From: Mansonella perstans
Taxonomy: Eukaryota; Nematoda; Chromadorea; Rhabditida; Onchocercidae
Direction of reading: 5' to 3'
Length of the DNA stretch: 64,000 bases
Assembly (NCBI GenBank): GCA_037074765.1
Contig: JBAMDO010000056.1
Location: 62,001-126,000, forward strand
A program made the translations under genes and the position numbers. The notes under the pieces were generated by a model, which saw only the letters and a program-made list of their open reading frames with translations, was not told where the DNA came from and searched no databases. Numbering within the stretch: the stretch's first letter is position 1; every line of letters begins with the position of its first letter. Positions 24,735 through 38,860 of the stretch are shown here, in pieces.

Positions 24735-26810
24735 AATTATAATTTGATTTTAAAGTTTTGTTTAAAACTTTTTGAAGAACAAAGGAGAAATAAGGAAAAA
24801 TTTTTTGAGTTCATTTTTAAAAATTTTGAAATTTCAAATAAATTATCATTATGACAACAACTTTGGGCCCATCATAAATCTTAGCCAGAAATGTGCGACA
24901 GAAGATGGAAAATTGTCGTCAGCTGTTAACTGATCCGTCTGTTTAGTAGCACAGCGAGTGGTAGTTAATTGCAGGATAGCTCGAGCAATAGGGCATCATG
25001 GGGTCAACACCGGGTCAATTATTTTCCAGATAATTTAAACCAGCATAAGCTTAAGCTAGCTTTTTCCATATCTGAGTAAATGTATTTATAGGAAAATTTT
25101 TATCACTCATTATCAGTAGTTTTCTGGATCTGGATCGTACTAATTCATATCTGGAATAATATAACATTTGCAATTATGTATTCTTATCCTCAATGAAAAA
25201 GTCCTTTTTATGATAACAATTGCTGATTTTATAATATTTGAAAGACGCCGAAGTATTTGAAAGAGAAGAATATGAGATTTTTTTTTTGAAATTTCAGTAT
25301 TTAGAGAAATGGACAATAAACAATTCTGACACTATTATACTTTCATATTCAATGGATAACAATTACACCAGCGTTTTTTTAGAAAAGAATTTTGTAGAAA
25401 ATTGAGCAATAAATTGGTTCTTTTTTTCCTTTGCAATTTCATCTAAGATTTTTTAAAAATTTCAATTTGCCAAAAACGGCAAAGATTGAGTCACTTAATT
25501 ACACATTTTACTGATTTATTTCTGGAAACGGAACAGAAAACAATTCGGTTGGAAGAAAAACTTTGCATAACATCGTTAAAAAAAACTTTGTCCGCAATGA
25601 GAAAAACATTTTTCAGTGGTCAATTAATAGTTTTGTGAATTGAGGAAAAAAAATGCGCAAAACGAAGACAATTTCAGTCTTTCAAGAAATCCATCAGTGA
25701 TTGTAATAAATGGACCTTTTTCATATATCAAAGAATTCATTTGAAAAAAAATCAAAATTACTTTATCGCAATAAATAACAACCATTTTCAAGTAATCTAG
25801 AAACAAATTAAACTGTTTGTTTCCAGTGATGTCACTTTAACGAGTCCAAAAAAAATTTTTCTTCATTCACATCATTTTGATATAAAATTACAAATTATAA
25901 ATTTTGATATAAAATTATAAATCTAATCTTATCACCGTATAGAACTCAATTTCTTTCTTTAACAGTTACAGTACCTACAGCATTTGAGTTCAATTATAAT
26001 ATTAAAGACATGGATGGAAATGCATTTCACTAATTCATAAACCTCAAAGGAATTGCATACGTGAAATGCTTTCGAAAACAAATTAAGAATGTTTGAATTC
26101 AATCATTGAACAAATTCCCGCATATTCGTGATTCAAAACATTTATTTTCAGCGATGAAATTGCGATACACTAAAAACTAATTAACAGTTAATTAACCGCA
26201 ACATTTTATATTCCATAAAATTAATTAATAAAATAATTTTTTTTTAAAAACACGAATTGATCTCAAAAATCATTCTGTTTATTTAAAAAATAAAAAAGCT
26301 ATAGTGATAAGCATTTTCTCATCTTTTCATGTATTTTCAAAACGTCAAATATTTAAGCAAAATCTTAAACAGAAAGTTTACTTGAAAATGAATGGAAATA
26401 TTATTATAGTAGTAAATGATGAGACATACAGTTGTACAGAAACATTCCCTAACATATCATATAGCTATGAAAGTATTTCAAATGTTTGAATATTCATTAT
26501 GTTTAAAATCAAGTTATGAAATATAAATTTTTTAAAAAGTTTATAAATTTTTGAAAAAGAAAAGAAAAAAATTAAAAATCATATTTGCAAAATTTTCTTT
26601 CTTTCTTCCAAATTTCAATTTTTTACTTCTAATATTCTAATTGTTCTCATTCATTTCAAAATATTGATATTATCCATAAATCGATCGATCAATTCCTTTT
26701 ATTTAATCAAACACAATTAAACTAAGATTTACTAGCTTGCTGTAGTAAAGTAAGTATGTTTGTGTGTATATAAGAGATTGTATATCAAATAAATATAATC
26801 CTTATTTATG
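24735..26810. other. Gene-free interval
   Basis: AT-rich sequence without a supported exon. The patch at 24895-25020 is less AT-rich than its surroundings, but no reading frame or RNA fold was recognised in it. Confidence 0.5.
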
Positions 26811-26855
26811 TGTTTATATGTGTGTGTATGTATGTGTGTGTGTGTACGTGTGTGT

Positions 26856-26913
<58 letters not shown>

Positions 26914-26918
26914 ATACA
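26811..26918. repeat. Long (TG)n microsatellite
   Basis: About 100 bases of TG repeats with a few TATG and TACG interruptions. ORFs in both directions here (poly-CV on plus, poly-TH on minus) are repeat translations. Length is likely to vary between individuals. Confidence 0.95.
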
Positions 26919-27100
26919 TAGAGTTTACGGTCATAAAATCCAATAAATGAAAATTGATTTATTGTGAACAAATAAATCTTAGTGCATTAATTGATCTGTC
27001 GTTTGTTGATAGATTAAGTATTTTTCAGAAAACTTATAAGATTATATTTCGTTCACTCTCTCTTTCTTATCATATTTCTTATGCTTCTCCTTTCTTACTT

Positions 27101-27122
27101 CCCTCTCTCTCTCTCTCTCTGT
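27101..27122. repeat. (CT)n microsatellite
   Basis: About ten CT units in a pyrimidine-rich stretch on the plus strand. Confidence 0.85.
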
Positions 27123-27296
27123 GTCATTAATTTAGTAAACTTTTTGTGTAATAATTATTTATTCTGCTCTTCAGTCTTCCATAATTGTTACTAATTGAAT
27201 GTTTATTTAAAGTGGAGTGATAATCATTTGATAAGTTTTATGACAGTTAAATCAATGAATTTCTCTTTCAATGAAATTTTCAGTTATTTGAATGTT

Positions 27297-27336
27297 AATT
27301 AGTGATATTTAATTAATTAATTGAATATCACTAATT
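27297..27336. repeat. Perfect 13-bp inverted repeat
   Basis: Arms AATTAGTGATATT (27297-27309) and AATATCACTAATT (27324-27336) around a 14-nt AATTAATT-type loop. Confidence 0.85.
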
Positions 27337-27458
27337 GTATGTTCATATATTCATTTGCATGCTTTTAACAGAAAATAATTGCTTCAATTATTTATGTGAC
27401 AGTAATGAAATATCATGATGACTTCGTCAAAAGCACATTTCTTTGCAAATAATTTTTT

Positions 27459-27495
27459 TTTTATCAATTAGTAATGTTTTTTCTAATTGATAAAA
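27459..27495. repeat. Perfect 13-bp inverted repeat
   Basis: Arms TTTTATCAATTAG (27459-27471) and CTAATTGATAAAA (27483-27495), loop 11 nt. It lies about 120 bases from the previous hairpin and is unrelated in sequence. Confidence 0.85.
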
Positions 27496-27499
27496 TTTT

Positions 27500-29675
27500 T
27501 GTAATTAATATCACTTTTTTGACCCATTTTTTGATTGTTTTTTTTTTATCAGATTTCTTGTTATGAAATTAACACACAACAAGTGATATGTGACAGCTAT
27601 AAAATTTCTTTAAAATTTCCAAAGAAAAAACAATTTATAAAGCTTGCTTCTGAACGGTTACAAAGCAATATGTAGTAAATATTTATCTGAAAAAATTTGA
27701 TCTGAAATTATTTGCAAGTATCCAAAATTGCTCAAATTAATATTTTCAGAGATTTCAACATTTGTAAAATTTTTCTTAACAATTAATTTATTAGTTCTCT
27801 CTGAACAAACTTTTCCCATTCTTACAGTAGTCGTATAGAAGAAGCAAATCTTCAAATTAAAAAAAAAATTGGTATTAAATAAATTTTACTCGCAGAAAGT
27901 TCAAAATTTTTAAACAAGCAAATTTGAAAATTTTTCCAGTCCCTAAAAGTTATCCTTCTTTGCTCAATAATTTCCTCGTTCATTCCAATACTTTATATCA
28001 ACATATATACTTACCCGAGGATATTTGAATAGGATTATCGCCTTAGTGGAAATGTGTATCTATTTGAAATGTTAGTTAAATGGTCGAAGGATTTAACACT
28101 AGTGATACGGGCGGGGGACGAAGTGCGCAGTAGAAATTTGTAACCCCCTGCTGTTGCTGCAACTTTTGCTACTTTTTAAGGTGTACCATTACCTTTCTAC
28201 TTCATCAACCTACCACACTTCTCCACTTTTTCCTCACTTTCTCAGCCGCTATCTCTCTACCTACCTTCATCATTCATCAATCAATTCGTGATCAATATGA
28301 AGCAAATCAGCTCTACCTCTCAACTTCTCCCCTTTTTTGTAGTTATACCGGTAAATACCATAGTATCAGAGTTATTTTTGACAATAAAAAAATCACCAAT
28401 AATCGGATTAGTGTGAGTGCGATCGTTTATCCAACAATAAATTGTCGATACTTGCAACAATTTATCTGTTGATAGTAAAAACTAATCCTTGCCATTATTC
28501 CTTGTTCCATATAAATCATTCCGGAATGAATGCATAGTCATGAAAGTATATTTACGGTACAAAACATACATACTTCAACCAGAAATCAAATAAATCGGAA
28601 AGCAAATTTTCAAAAGAGTAATGCAGAGCAAAAGTTCAAGATTATGGAATTTACCTGAATGAAGCTTTAATTAGGTGCAAATTTCATTTTTGTAAAAACA
28701 ATTGAACAGCAAATAGATATGAAAGAAAAAAAACATTGAAATGAAAGATTGTGGAATAGACGGAAAAAATAATGCTAACAGCAGTAACATCCAAAGACTA
28801 TCTTTTATTTTTGTTTCACAGATTATTGAGATGTATGAATTGATGAAATTTCATACTTTTAAAAATTCTTACTAAATTACACATTGTTATATGATACTTC
28901 TAAGCTATTCAAATCCAAACTTTGTTAGTATTTGATGAATTAAAAGCCTTAGATTCAGCCTATACCTAATTTATTAAACATTCTTTTGGCAATGTTCATT
29001 TAAAAAAATGGATAAATTTCATAAAATAGTTTTTCATCTTTGTCTGCTAAGCTAACTCATGCATATTAGCCAAACATGATATCGTTACTTCATGGCATCG
29101 ATCTCTTGTTTTCGATTGCAACAATGCTGCAAGTTATCCGTTGATTCCAAACATATCCACCAATCACATCATTAAAAATGCATGATTTGCTTAACTGCAA
29201 GCTATCCCAAGATATTCTACTAGCATCCAATCTTTTATTAATTTAACACTCACCGAAATAAATATTGCAGGATTTTTGCAGTATTTTTACATTTCGAGTT
29301 TTTCTGATAGAAATATTTTTTCAAATTAATTTATAATCCTTTTTTTCACATTCCTCGTAAATGTCCTAATAAAATTTCATGAAACATATGGTCGGTAATA
29401 TACAAAAGAAGCCACTTTTTTTCCCTCGGAGAATTTTTTTATCGAGACATATGTTCATACCAGTCCTTGTTTTGATCAGTAATGAGATTTTTGGAGAGAT
29501 GCTCGATGATAATGACAACGGCGATAATGACAATAATGATGATGATAATGGCTCAGGTATTGCTTCTACTGCAATAAAATGCCGGTCAATAAACAATAAA
29601 ATATGGGATCAATAATTCCTTCCACTCAACAATTATTTTCATGAATTGTCTTGCAAAATAAAATGACCCACTTAC
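27500..29675. other. Gene-free interval with a G-rich patch
   Basis: No supported exon. At 28108-28130 there is a G-rich patch (GGGCGGGGGACGAAG), unlike its AT-rich surroundings. Pyrimidine-rich sequence follows, then an ATG at 28297 that opens a short frame (see findings). Confidence 0.45.
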
Positions 29676-29720
29676 CTGAAAAATTACTCTGTGATCTAAA
29701 ACTTCACTGTTTTCTTGCAT
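29676..29720 (-). other. Isolated first-exon-like ORF with perfect donor (or ratchet splice site)
   Basis: On the minus strand an ATG at 29718-29720 opens 15 codons (MQENSEVLDHRVIFQ) that end exactly at TTTTTCAG/GTAAGT. The same bases fit two readings: a short initiating exon with an ideal donor, or a zero-length recursive splice site in a long intron. No partner exon was identified, and its phase (0) does not fit the second CERT exon. Confidence 0.3.
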
Positions 29721-32700
29721 TACTTATAGAAAAAGATAATTAAGTAAATCAATTGATAATTATCCTTTGCACTATTTTCATTAATTACATAAATGTATAA
29801 TTTAATTTCCAAGCATTTTAAATTAAATTTGTGAAAAATTTGACTCATTTGTATAAATTACAAAGAAGTGACTCTTGAAAGGTTGACGTTGCAATTTTTT
29901 TTCAGTTGTCGTTCGAATATGAAATTGTTTAAAAAAAGAATACAGTATTTTGTGCAATTATTAGCAAATCGGTAAAAATTTAATTCGTGAAAAATTTGTT
30001 AAATCGAATTCGTGAAAATTTGATTCACTTAAGTATGAACAGTAAGTCAAGCTTGACTTATCTAAGTATATTCTTCTTTTACTTACTCAAGGATGAACAA
30101 CTTTTCGCTAGGAAAAAATAACTTTTGAAAAAGCAGCAATGGTTTTTCAAATGAAATACAAATTGCACATTAAGCTATGAAACTTTGCATGTGCTTTTGA
30201 TTGTTGCAAAAAAAAAAGATTGAAAGTTGATTTTATTGCAAACGTAACGTATGCAAATGACATCGAAACACGTCACAATTTATTTTATTAGTCACAAGTC
30301 ATTTTTTGTACTTTTATAAATTTGCAAAAAAAAGTTTTAATTTCAAACATGTCGCATCTATTCTCAAAATTGCCATTTTTCTCTTTCCAACTTTGATATT
30401 TTCTTTTTCACTAATATAAAAATTTTTCAATTTTAAGCATGCGAAATTTTTTTTGGAATTTATTTTACTATTTGCTTTTATTACTGCAATGGAAAAGATC
30501 AGTAAAGTTTCACAGAACTTTTTTGGTGGTGGAATGATCCAAAGAAGCATCAATCGAACTTAAAATGAAAAAAGAAATTTTATAATTTTTTATAAACAAA
30601 GATAAGCAGACTACATTCCGATCAAACTTTTGATAAAACCAATTAATTTACCATAATGTGATTTGATAATGAAGCAGCACAAATCAATCGAAATTGCAAT
30701 TATACTAATTAATTTAAAAAAGCATAAATTACAGTTATACTACTTTCAAGCTTAAACCAAAAATGAAACATGAATTATTTAAAATAGACTTTTGAATTCA
30801 TTAAAATCTTTTTTTCTCTTTTTTTTTTTTTTTTAAATCTGACCAATTCGTAATGAGCAACATGTTCCATTCACATACTGTATTGATAACAATGTTTTCC
30901 TTTCCTATCATCAAATACCATATCCATTCCCGGGGAAATTAGCATTACAAAAGGGTAATCAATGAAGATGCAAAAATATACACACACTTACTTGTACATG
31001 CAAAATAAATGGTTTTACACAAGTTTTTGAGTTTGTTCCATAAATGATAACTGCTATTCATTCAATTCAATTTCCATTTCCATTCTATTCTTGACGAAGA
31101 ATGAAAGAGAGAACCATTCAAACTTTCTCGTTAACATTATCAATAAAGCGCCTTCCATTCAATCCGATCAATCCCGAAAACAGCAATATCCTCTTTCTTC
31201 CATTCTTCCTTTCTCTTTTTTTTTTCCAATTTTTTTGGGTGAGAAAATATAATTGCATAAATGATGAGAGTTCAATATTGGCTTTGCTACCGAATGGAAT
31301 AAAAAAGCAAACATTTCTTTGGCTTTTTTCGTTGTGCTAAAAATTTATTTATTGGAATGTGAGAAAGTGAAAAGTCTTTTTTAACGATCTCATAATATTA
31401 AATCGATTATAAAATTAAAAATTTAAACGAATTTTAAAACTTGAATTATCTAATATTTCAAATGGTTGCATCTAAAATAACTTCGTTCATTTTCTTGATA
31501 AATTATATCGAATAATACTGAAATGCATTTTATACAGATCATCATTATCTTTGATTGCATTATACTGCAATATGTCAAGTGTGAATTTCATTTGATTCTT
31601 CTTCCTTCAACAATTTTAAAATTTTCAAAATGAATCTTCAAAATGAACTCCTCTTTCTAAACTTCTTTGGGCAAATAAGTGATCGGTGAATTAAATATAA
31701 CCGATCATTGGCAATATGTTTAGAAAATCTGAAATTAATTTTTACGAAACTTCAAAATAATCAACAAATGAATTGATTGCTGAATTAATTTCGATTTTGC
31801 TAATTTGTAAATTGTTTGTAAAAAATATGCGTTTAAATTTTAAAAAAATTTTCGTCATAGCCACACATACACAAGCACGCACAACATTACATACACATAT
31901 GGATCTAAAAATTTCAAGCTAACGGAATGAAGTGAAGTTTTAAATATGACAAATGAAATGGTGGCAGATTTTTTTAAATTTCAATTTAATTTCATTTCAC
32001 AATTAGTTTCTTAATAACTGTCTATTGTTCCTGTTGCATGGTTTATTTATTCTGTTATAAATGATTTCCACTTTTTCAATTCCTTTTATTAATTTCACTA
32101 ATACATCATTGCACATAATTTACAATGATTGTGTCTGTTCCATTTCGTTGATAATTGACACTTGTATGATGGATAAACTTCTGCTACCTCATGTCAATCT
32201 CGTCCTGATACCGTATCCTTTTCACTGATGGCGCAATTTATACATAAGCAGCAGACTTCACTTTCTCTTTCTGGTTTAGTTATAGTTCGGATTTGTAAAT
32301 CATATTAATTTTAACCCATGACGTTTGTAATATGTATATCAAACTTGCAGCAATGTCAAAGGTCAATAGTTCATCTTTGAAAACAACTGTCTTTCCTTCC
32401 ATAAAATAAAAGTGCATTTCTTTTTCACACCTCCTATTATTACACCATTTAGTAGAGAATTCACAAGGATAATCATCTGGAAAACTTCATTTATAAGCTT
32501 CTTCCTTCATTTCAAATAGAATTAAACACAGCAGTAACATTATTTTTATTGTCCAGCAAAATGATTCCAAAAATTGAGAATAAATGAAAGAATTGACCAA
32601 AAGAAAATACAAACAACAAAATTATTTCATCAAAAAGAAAATTAAATGACCTAAGTTTAAATGGATTTTGATATGTGTTTGAAAAATCAAGTGATCATTT

Positions 32701-35700
32701 TTGAAATGAAATGATCAATTCAAAAAAAAAGAAAAAATTGAGAATTTACGACTTATTCAATTTTTGAAATTCATTTTATATTTTCTTATTGGCAAGAATG
32801 TTTCAACATTTTTTTTAAAAAATTCCAAGCCACTAATTCTTTTTGGAAGTAAAATTTAACTCTCTGCAAATCACACATACTTTCAAAATCTATCAAGATC
32901 CAGAAGTGTCGCTTTCATAGCATCTCCAACTAATTATCTTCTGATAGTAATTAAGTAAAGGATGAAACAAACAAACAGCAAAAAAACACACACACACAGT
33001 TTTAATTGTAATTAATAATTTTCAAATATATTAAAACTTAATTGTTACACATAGATTTTAGCAAATGTTGTGAATTTTTTTTTCTGAACAATACCAAAAG
33101 AGAACTATTGAGCGTCTCAAACTTTGCATAATTAATTCATTTGAGTGAAAAGTTGTGTTTTGATTAGCAAACAACTGGACAAAATGAATTGTTGTCGTTT
33201 GCCGGATATTTGTTTGTTCTTGAAATCTATTTTATTTTTTTCTGCAAATTTCTTGACGTATCTCTGTATGTTTTCATCAAGTGCCCTAAAGCATTAGAAC
33301 AATTAATCTTATCAATATTTTCCATCATATTTCATCACTGCTTTTAGGCAAACTTCAATTTCCTTTAATTAATGAAAAGTGAAATGAGTTTCTGATTCTT
33401 CATTAGCCATCTTATTTGTTTCATCATCATTATATCAATGTTATCCAAAGTACTACATTGCAGAAAAATCAACAAGTGTTGAAAGAAAAATAAAAGGTAA
33501 AAAAAAGAAACTTTTCTTTATCGATTTTTTGGTTGTTAAAAATTCTCCGAAAAATATTTTAAATGGAATTTTATTTTGACGAATAATAATATATTAATTA
33601 ATCTGTTATTTAAATTATCGCTAAAAATCTTCAAAGATTTATTATTTTGACGCTATTCCGGTTTTATCAAACATTTTTTGATTTAATACTAATAAAACAT
33701 TCCGTTATTAGTTTTCTTAGTCATGTAATATTTCAGTATTTAAATTCTTTAACTGAAATGAATTTTTAACTATTCATTCTTGCCTTTAAACCATCAATTC
33801 ACGATAACAAATAATGGAACTGAGGCAGAGAGAGAGAAAGAAAGATAGATAAAAAAAATCGAGCCAAAAATGAGAAAGAAGGAAAAACGAATGTGAAATT
33901 TTCATTCATTTTAATTGTCAAATACTGGTTGAAAAAAAAGAAGATACGAAGCTGTCACTTTGCAAGAATGATTATTTACGAAATCAAGCCTGATCAGAGG
34001 ATTGTTATCAATGCACATCTGTCACTTAATTAAATTAACTGCAAAATAGTGGCTTCATTATTCGTCATTAACAAGGTATCATCAAAAAAAAAAAGGTAAA
34101 AGGAGAAATGGAGAGAGAGAGAGGAAGAAAAAAAACGATGAACTGACTAAGAGAAGCGTGGAATTTTTCTTTCCTAGAAATTAAAAAAAAATTAAAATTA
34201 ATTGAAAAGTGAAATTTCTCTCTATCTTTTTTTTAGTGCTGTCATCTTTTTGTTTCCCGCGCTATTTTAAGTCTCAAAATGTCATCATTTTTTTTTTCAG
34301 TTTGTTTTAAGAATTTTTGATGTGATATTTTTCAAGGTTGTTAAGATCGGTTGATTGGTTGTTTGGTTGGCCAATATTGAGTGGAAGTGAAAGTAATGTC
34401 CTTGAATCATTGATACAAGCAAAAAAATTGATGGGATCAAAATTGTCTTATTCTGGAATGAAATAGGAGAAGATTTGCCAAAAAAAAGAAAAAGATCAAA
34501 AAAGAACAGGTCTACGAATGCATCCTTCTCATTGCGGCTCAATATAGTGTCAAATAAATTTAAATTTGAAATTTGAAATTTATAATTTATGTTTTTATTT
34601 AGTGTGAAAACTCAAGTCTATATTTATTGTGCAAAAGTTTGATCGGAATTTTTTTCATTTCTATTTTTAACTTTGTTCCACTAGCAGACGCATTTTAGCA
34701 TTTTGATGATTGAGAAGTAGCAAATTTGATTCTTTATCATCTATTAATTTACCTGTTTAATTTCTGCTATTTTTTTGTTCAGGTAAAATTAGTAAAACAA
34801 GTCTTGAAAACTGTGAGAAGATATTTAAATGTAGATTAATTAAAATTTGCAACTTTTTACAAAAGAAATGAATATTCATTTTTAATTAGTTCTAATGTAG
34901 AAATATATTTCTCGCATATCCTAAAGGATATGGACAAGTAATTTGTTGAGCTTATCAAAGTATTTTTCTAAAATAAATGATTTCGCTTTTGGACATCTGT
35001 AAAATTCAAATATGCAAATTCGTCCTTTAATACCAGCTAAATGTCACATAAAATGCAAAGAGACCTTTCGCTCGAAATTTCCTCAATTTTCAATGTCCTA
35101 AAACTCAATAACATTAGTAATTTATATGCAAATTTGATGCTCTCCTACCTAACATTAGCATTAAAACCAAATCCATCCTGTCTTTCAAACCTATTAGATT
35201 GAATTGGTCACATTCGAAAAGCGACAAAATGATAATCGCCTTTGATCAAGCAGCTAATCAAATGCAAAATGAGCAAAAATAAAAAATTATTCCGTTGGAT
35301 TTGTAATCGTTCGAATCCGATGAACTCTTTCATCCTTTGGCAATATTAAATCATTCAAAATTTTGTCACACATCAATTTTAACGAAGATATTTAACAAAA
35401 TTTACCAATAAAATTAAAATTAGCACAAAATCAACGCAAAAAAAAAATTCAATCCAAAAATATCTGAGAATAATAAAAAAAAGAATTACAATTCAAAATG
35501 ATAAAACGTAAAATTAAAAACAAATTTTTTCATTTCAAATTTTACTGCTAAGTTTTGGATATGACAAATTTATCATATTTAATTTTACTGATTAAAACTG
35601 CAAATTAATGGATGGAATAACCCCCATTTATCTTAGCATTAATATTTTCAATTTCAGTACAATATAACAACTGTTCCAGCATAAATTAGCTTTTATCATC

Positions 35701-38700
35701 AATTTCGAAGTATTATTTATCATCGACTGACAGATTTATGTTGATGATGATGATGATGATAGTACGACGAAAACGATGATGAGAATGCTTATGTTAATGG
35801 TGGTAGCAGTGTTGTAGTGGTAATAGTAGTAAAGTAATAGCAGCAGCAAGAATAATGCTAAATTTTGGGGTGACAAATGATGACAGAGTTGAACTAGTGT
35901 TAAATTATTGTTGCAACAGTGAAAGCAGACGAAGTTGCCGTCTATGGAAGTCATCGAGTTGTGAATATGATTGATATGCGGACATATGCGCCAGTTATTC
36001 TATCGTATCATATACCATTTGTTTAGTATCGATACATTTCCTACCCAGAAATCCTTGCAATTTTATAAATTTTTAATTTTTTAAGAAATCCATTTAAATG
36101 ATATTTTTGTTGATTCGAAATTTACACAAATATAAGGATAAAATTGTACAAACAAATTAAAAGCAAATAATAATAAGGTAAAATAAGGTAAAGTAACATT
36201 AAGATCACTTTATGTTACCTTATCCTATCCAAGAACTATTCCTTCTCACTTTGTTTGTTCTTTTTATAACAATAAACAGTAAGGCTTATTTGAGGCAACA
36301 GATCCTATTAGATAATATTTTTGATTTATAATTTTAAGACATACAGAACAGGGTCATTTAATCATTCAATTATTATTTCGCTTCTAACTTTTTATTATGC
36401 TTACAATATCTTACACAATGAGCAACTAAATTTACCTTATGCAATAAGCAAGAAATATATCTTATACAACAAGCAAGAAACAATAATTTTTTGTCGTTCG
36501 TTCATCCAACAGCGAATCAGTCATTATTTTGATAATTTGTTAATTTAAAGAAAAACAGTAGCAATTTCTTATTTTTCAATTTAAATTTAAAATTGCCCAA
36601 TTTATTTGTCATTCAGCTTTTTCAATCTCCCCTCATCGCGCCGTTATTTCATTTCCCCGTTCCTTAAATAGATGAAGTAAATTTCTTTTAAACAAAAACG
36701 AGTTTTAAAGTATAATTGCGCGCGTATAATAATCAACCATCAATAAGTTCATAGGGAGTAAATTACTAATTGCATGCCTTATCTTGAACATTAACATAAT
36801 TAATGTCTAATTACGAAAAGTGGGAAAACTCGCAGGTATCAAATTAAGTGACAACACAATTCTTATCAGTTTAAAAAAATCTATGAAACAAAAAAATTTG
36901 CTGTCATAGTGATGCTGATTATGTGACAAAAATACTTCGATCAGAAAGAGAAGGAAAAAAGAAATTCGAAAAAGAAGAATGAATTGGTACACAATACAAT
37001 ACTATTCATCAAGAAGAAAAAAAAGAAAAAAAGATTGACGAAATTTCAGAGACATTTAAAGTATCATTGATTGACACTAATTAATTATTTCATACGGATA
37101 ATTGATGGACTTGGAATCGTTAGTACGAAACTAACATCATTTGATCAACTTTTTGCACCATAAATTGAATATAAAACTTGATGTATGATTTGAATGATTG
37201 AAATGAATGAAAAAATTTTCGCGACGACTGACAAATCAAATTGACAAAAATGCAATTTTAAGCATTCACACGATGATAATGATTGAATTTATGTTCGACA
37301 AAATTACAAAAGACAATTAGTTACACATACCAACAATCACTGCTATTTTTGCCTTTGATAGAAGTAGCAAGTAGCAGAGCAGAATTGTTACAACAAAAGT
37401 AAGAACGAATGGCAGTTGATACTTCACTATTTCACAAGAAGCATTTAAGAAAATCAACTAAGCAATAAAAAAGAATATAAAGAAATTCTGCTTTATATTT
37501 TTCTTTAATTTATAATTTTTAGTTTTTAGAAATGTTTGTCCCCTGTTAAAGTTTTGATCGGAAGCATGGCGAGTTATTGTTGGCCAAAATATATTTTTAA
37601 TTTTAATGATCAGCATATGAATGACCCTTGCGCCAAAAGTTCAAATATATTGCAACGATGAAATGATACTGAAAGATTGAATGATCAAATGATCAAATGA
37701 ATTTCATATTTTCTAATTCTATCAATTTACAGTTTGTTTTCTGTTTTCTTCTTTCAGTGAAAATATTTTCAGAATTATTAACATTCCTTGGCAAACGGTG
37801 CTAAACAATTCAATGAGATTTCGAATTCAAATTTTCAAATTTAAATTCAATCCAAACTTTGAAATTTTTATTCGTAAATAACTATCAGTGTATTAAAAAA
37901 TTGATTATAAAAATCGATAATGGTGAAAAGTGTTTTTTTCGCGTAGAAATTATTCGTCAAGAACAAATGCCGACTGAGATTTGCTAATGGTTATATTTAA
38001 ATATGTATACATTCCTCATTGATTTCCAGAAAACGGGAAAGATTACTGCCTTTTCTTGAAATTACAAATCCAACATAAATATGTGTTTATTTGTGTACAT
38101 AACTTTCTAATCCATTTCTGCTCGAAAAAAAGTTCCATTAACAGTTCGTTCGATCAAAAGTTTAGTTTTTATTTTTTTTTGTTTTTCATGTTTTAAGAAA
38201 TATGTCTAAATAATTAAATTATATTCCTGCCCTGTTAAAATTCCCACTTTAAAATAGTCAGGAAATAAGAACAACAATCATATTTGCTAATGTTTTCCCA
38301 GGAACAAGTGTTGACAGCATGTCCTGATACATTTTCCACTTTTTCATCATATTTAAGCAATAACGATGACAAGATGATATTAAATGATGATAACAACAAT
38401 ATTCATAATGACGATAATGATGAGCTGAAGAAGATGTCTATTAGAAGGCAGATATAAAATATCCATATGGTAGCTATTCCCATGTCGTCCTGTTTACATG
38501 GCAAAATTACAACAACATTATAAAATTGTTTCAATAATTTCTCATTTTTTCTTCGCATACTATAAAATATTTTTTTTAAAAAATCAATTTTAAATTTTCA
38601 ATAATTCATTTCATGCAAGAAGAAAGTGGAAAGAAAGAGGAAAACGAAGAGAGGAAAAGAAAAGAGAAGAGGAAAAATGGAATGAGGGTAATAATAGATC

Positions 38701-38836
38701 GATAGATTGATTATATCGCGGTCTAAGAACAGCTATAGTTGGAATCAAAATAACAAAAGTTTTTTCGATCTCCTTTCGATTGGTGTACAATGAATTTGTT
38801 TGTCTCTTAAAACTAATGAATTTAATAAACAATTTT
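29721..38836. other. Gene-free AT-rich interval
   Basis: About 9 kb of homopolymer-rich DNA. Every ORF here (for example 30314-30553 minus, 31101-31340 plus, 34297-34542 minus, 36321-36548 plus) lacks a start context, splice sites or protein-like composition. A trinucleotide GAT/GTA stretch lies at 35738-35850. No genes, tRNAs or rRNAs were recognised. Confidence 0.5.
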
Positions 38837-38860
38837 GTTTTTTTTTTTTTTTTTTTTTTT
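38837..38860. repeat. Poly-T tract
   Basis: An unbroken run of about 24 T on the plus strand. Confidence 0.9.

Noticed and set aside
26732..26971. ORFs on both strands with CV or TH repeats
   Set aside because: They are translations of the (TG)n microsatellite.
34770..34790. Plus-strand TTGTTCAG/GTAAAA resembling a ratchet site
   Set aside because: No open exon precedes it and no plus-strand gene spans it; such words are expected by chance here.
35280..35340. TTCGAATCC motif resembling a tRNA T-loop
   Set aside because: The T-stem does not pair and no anticodon, D-arm or acceptor stem could be built around it.
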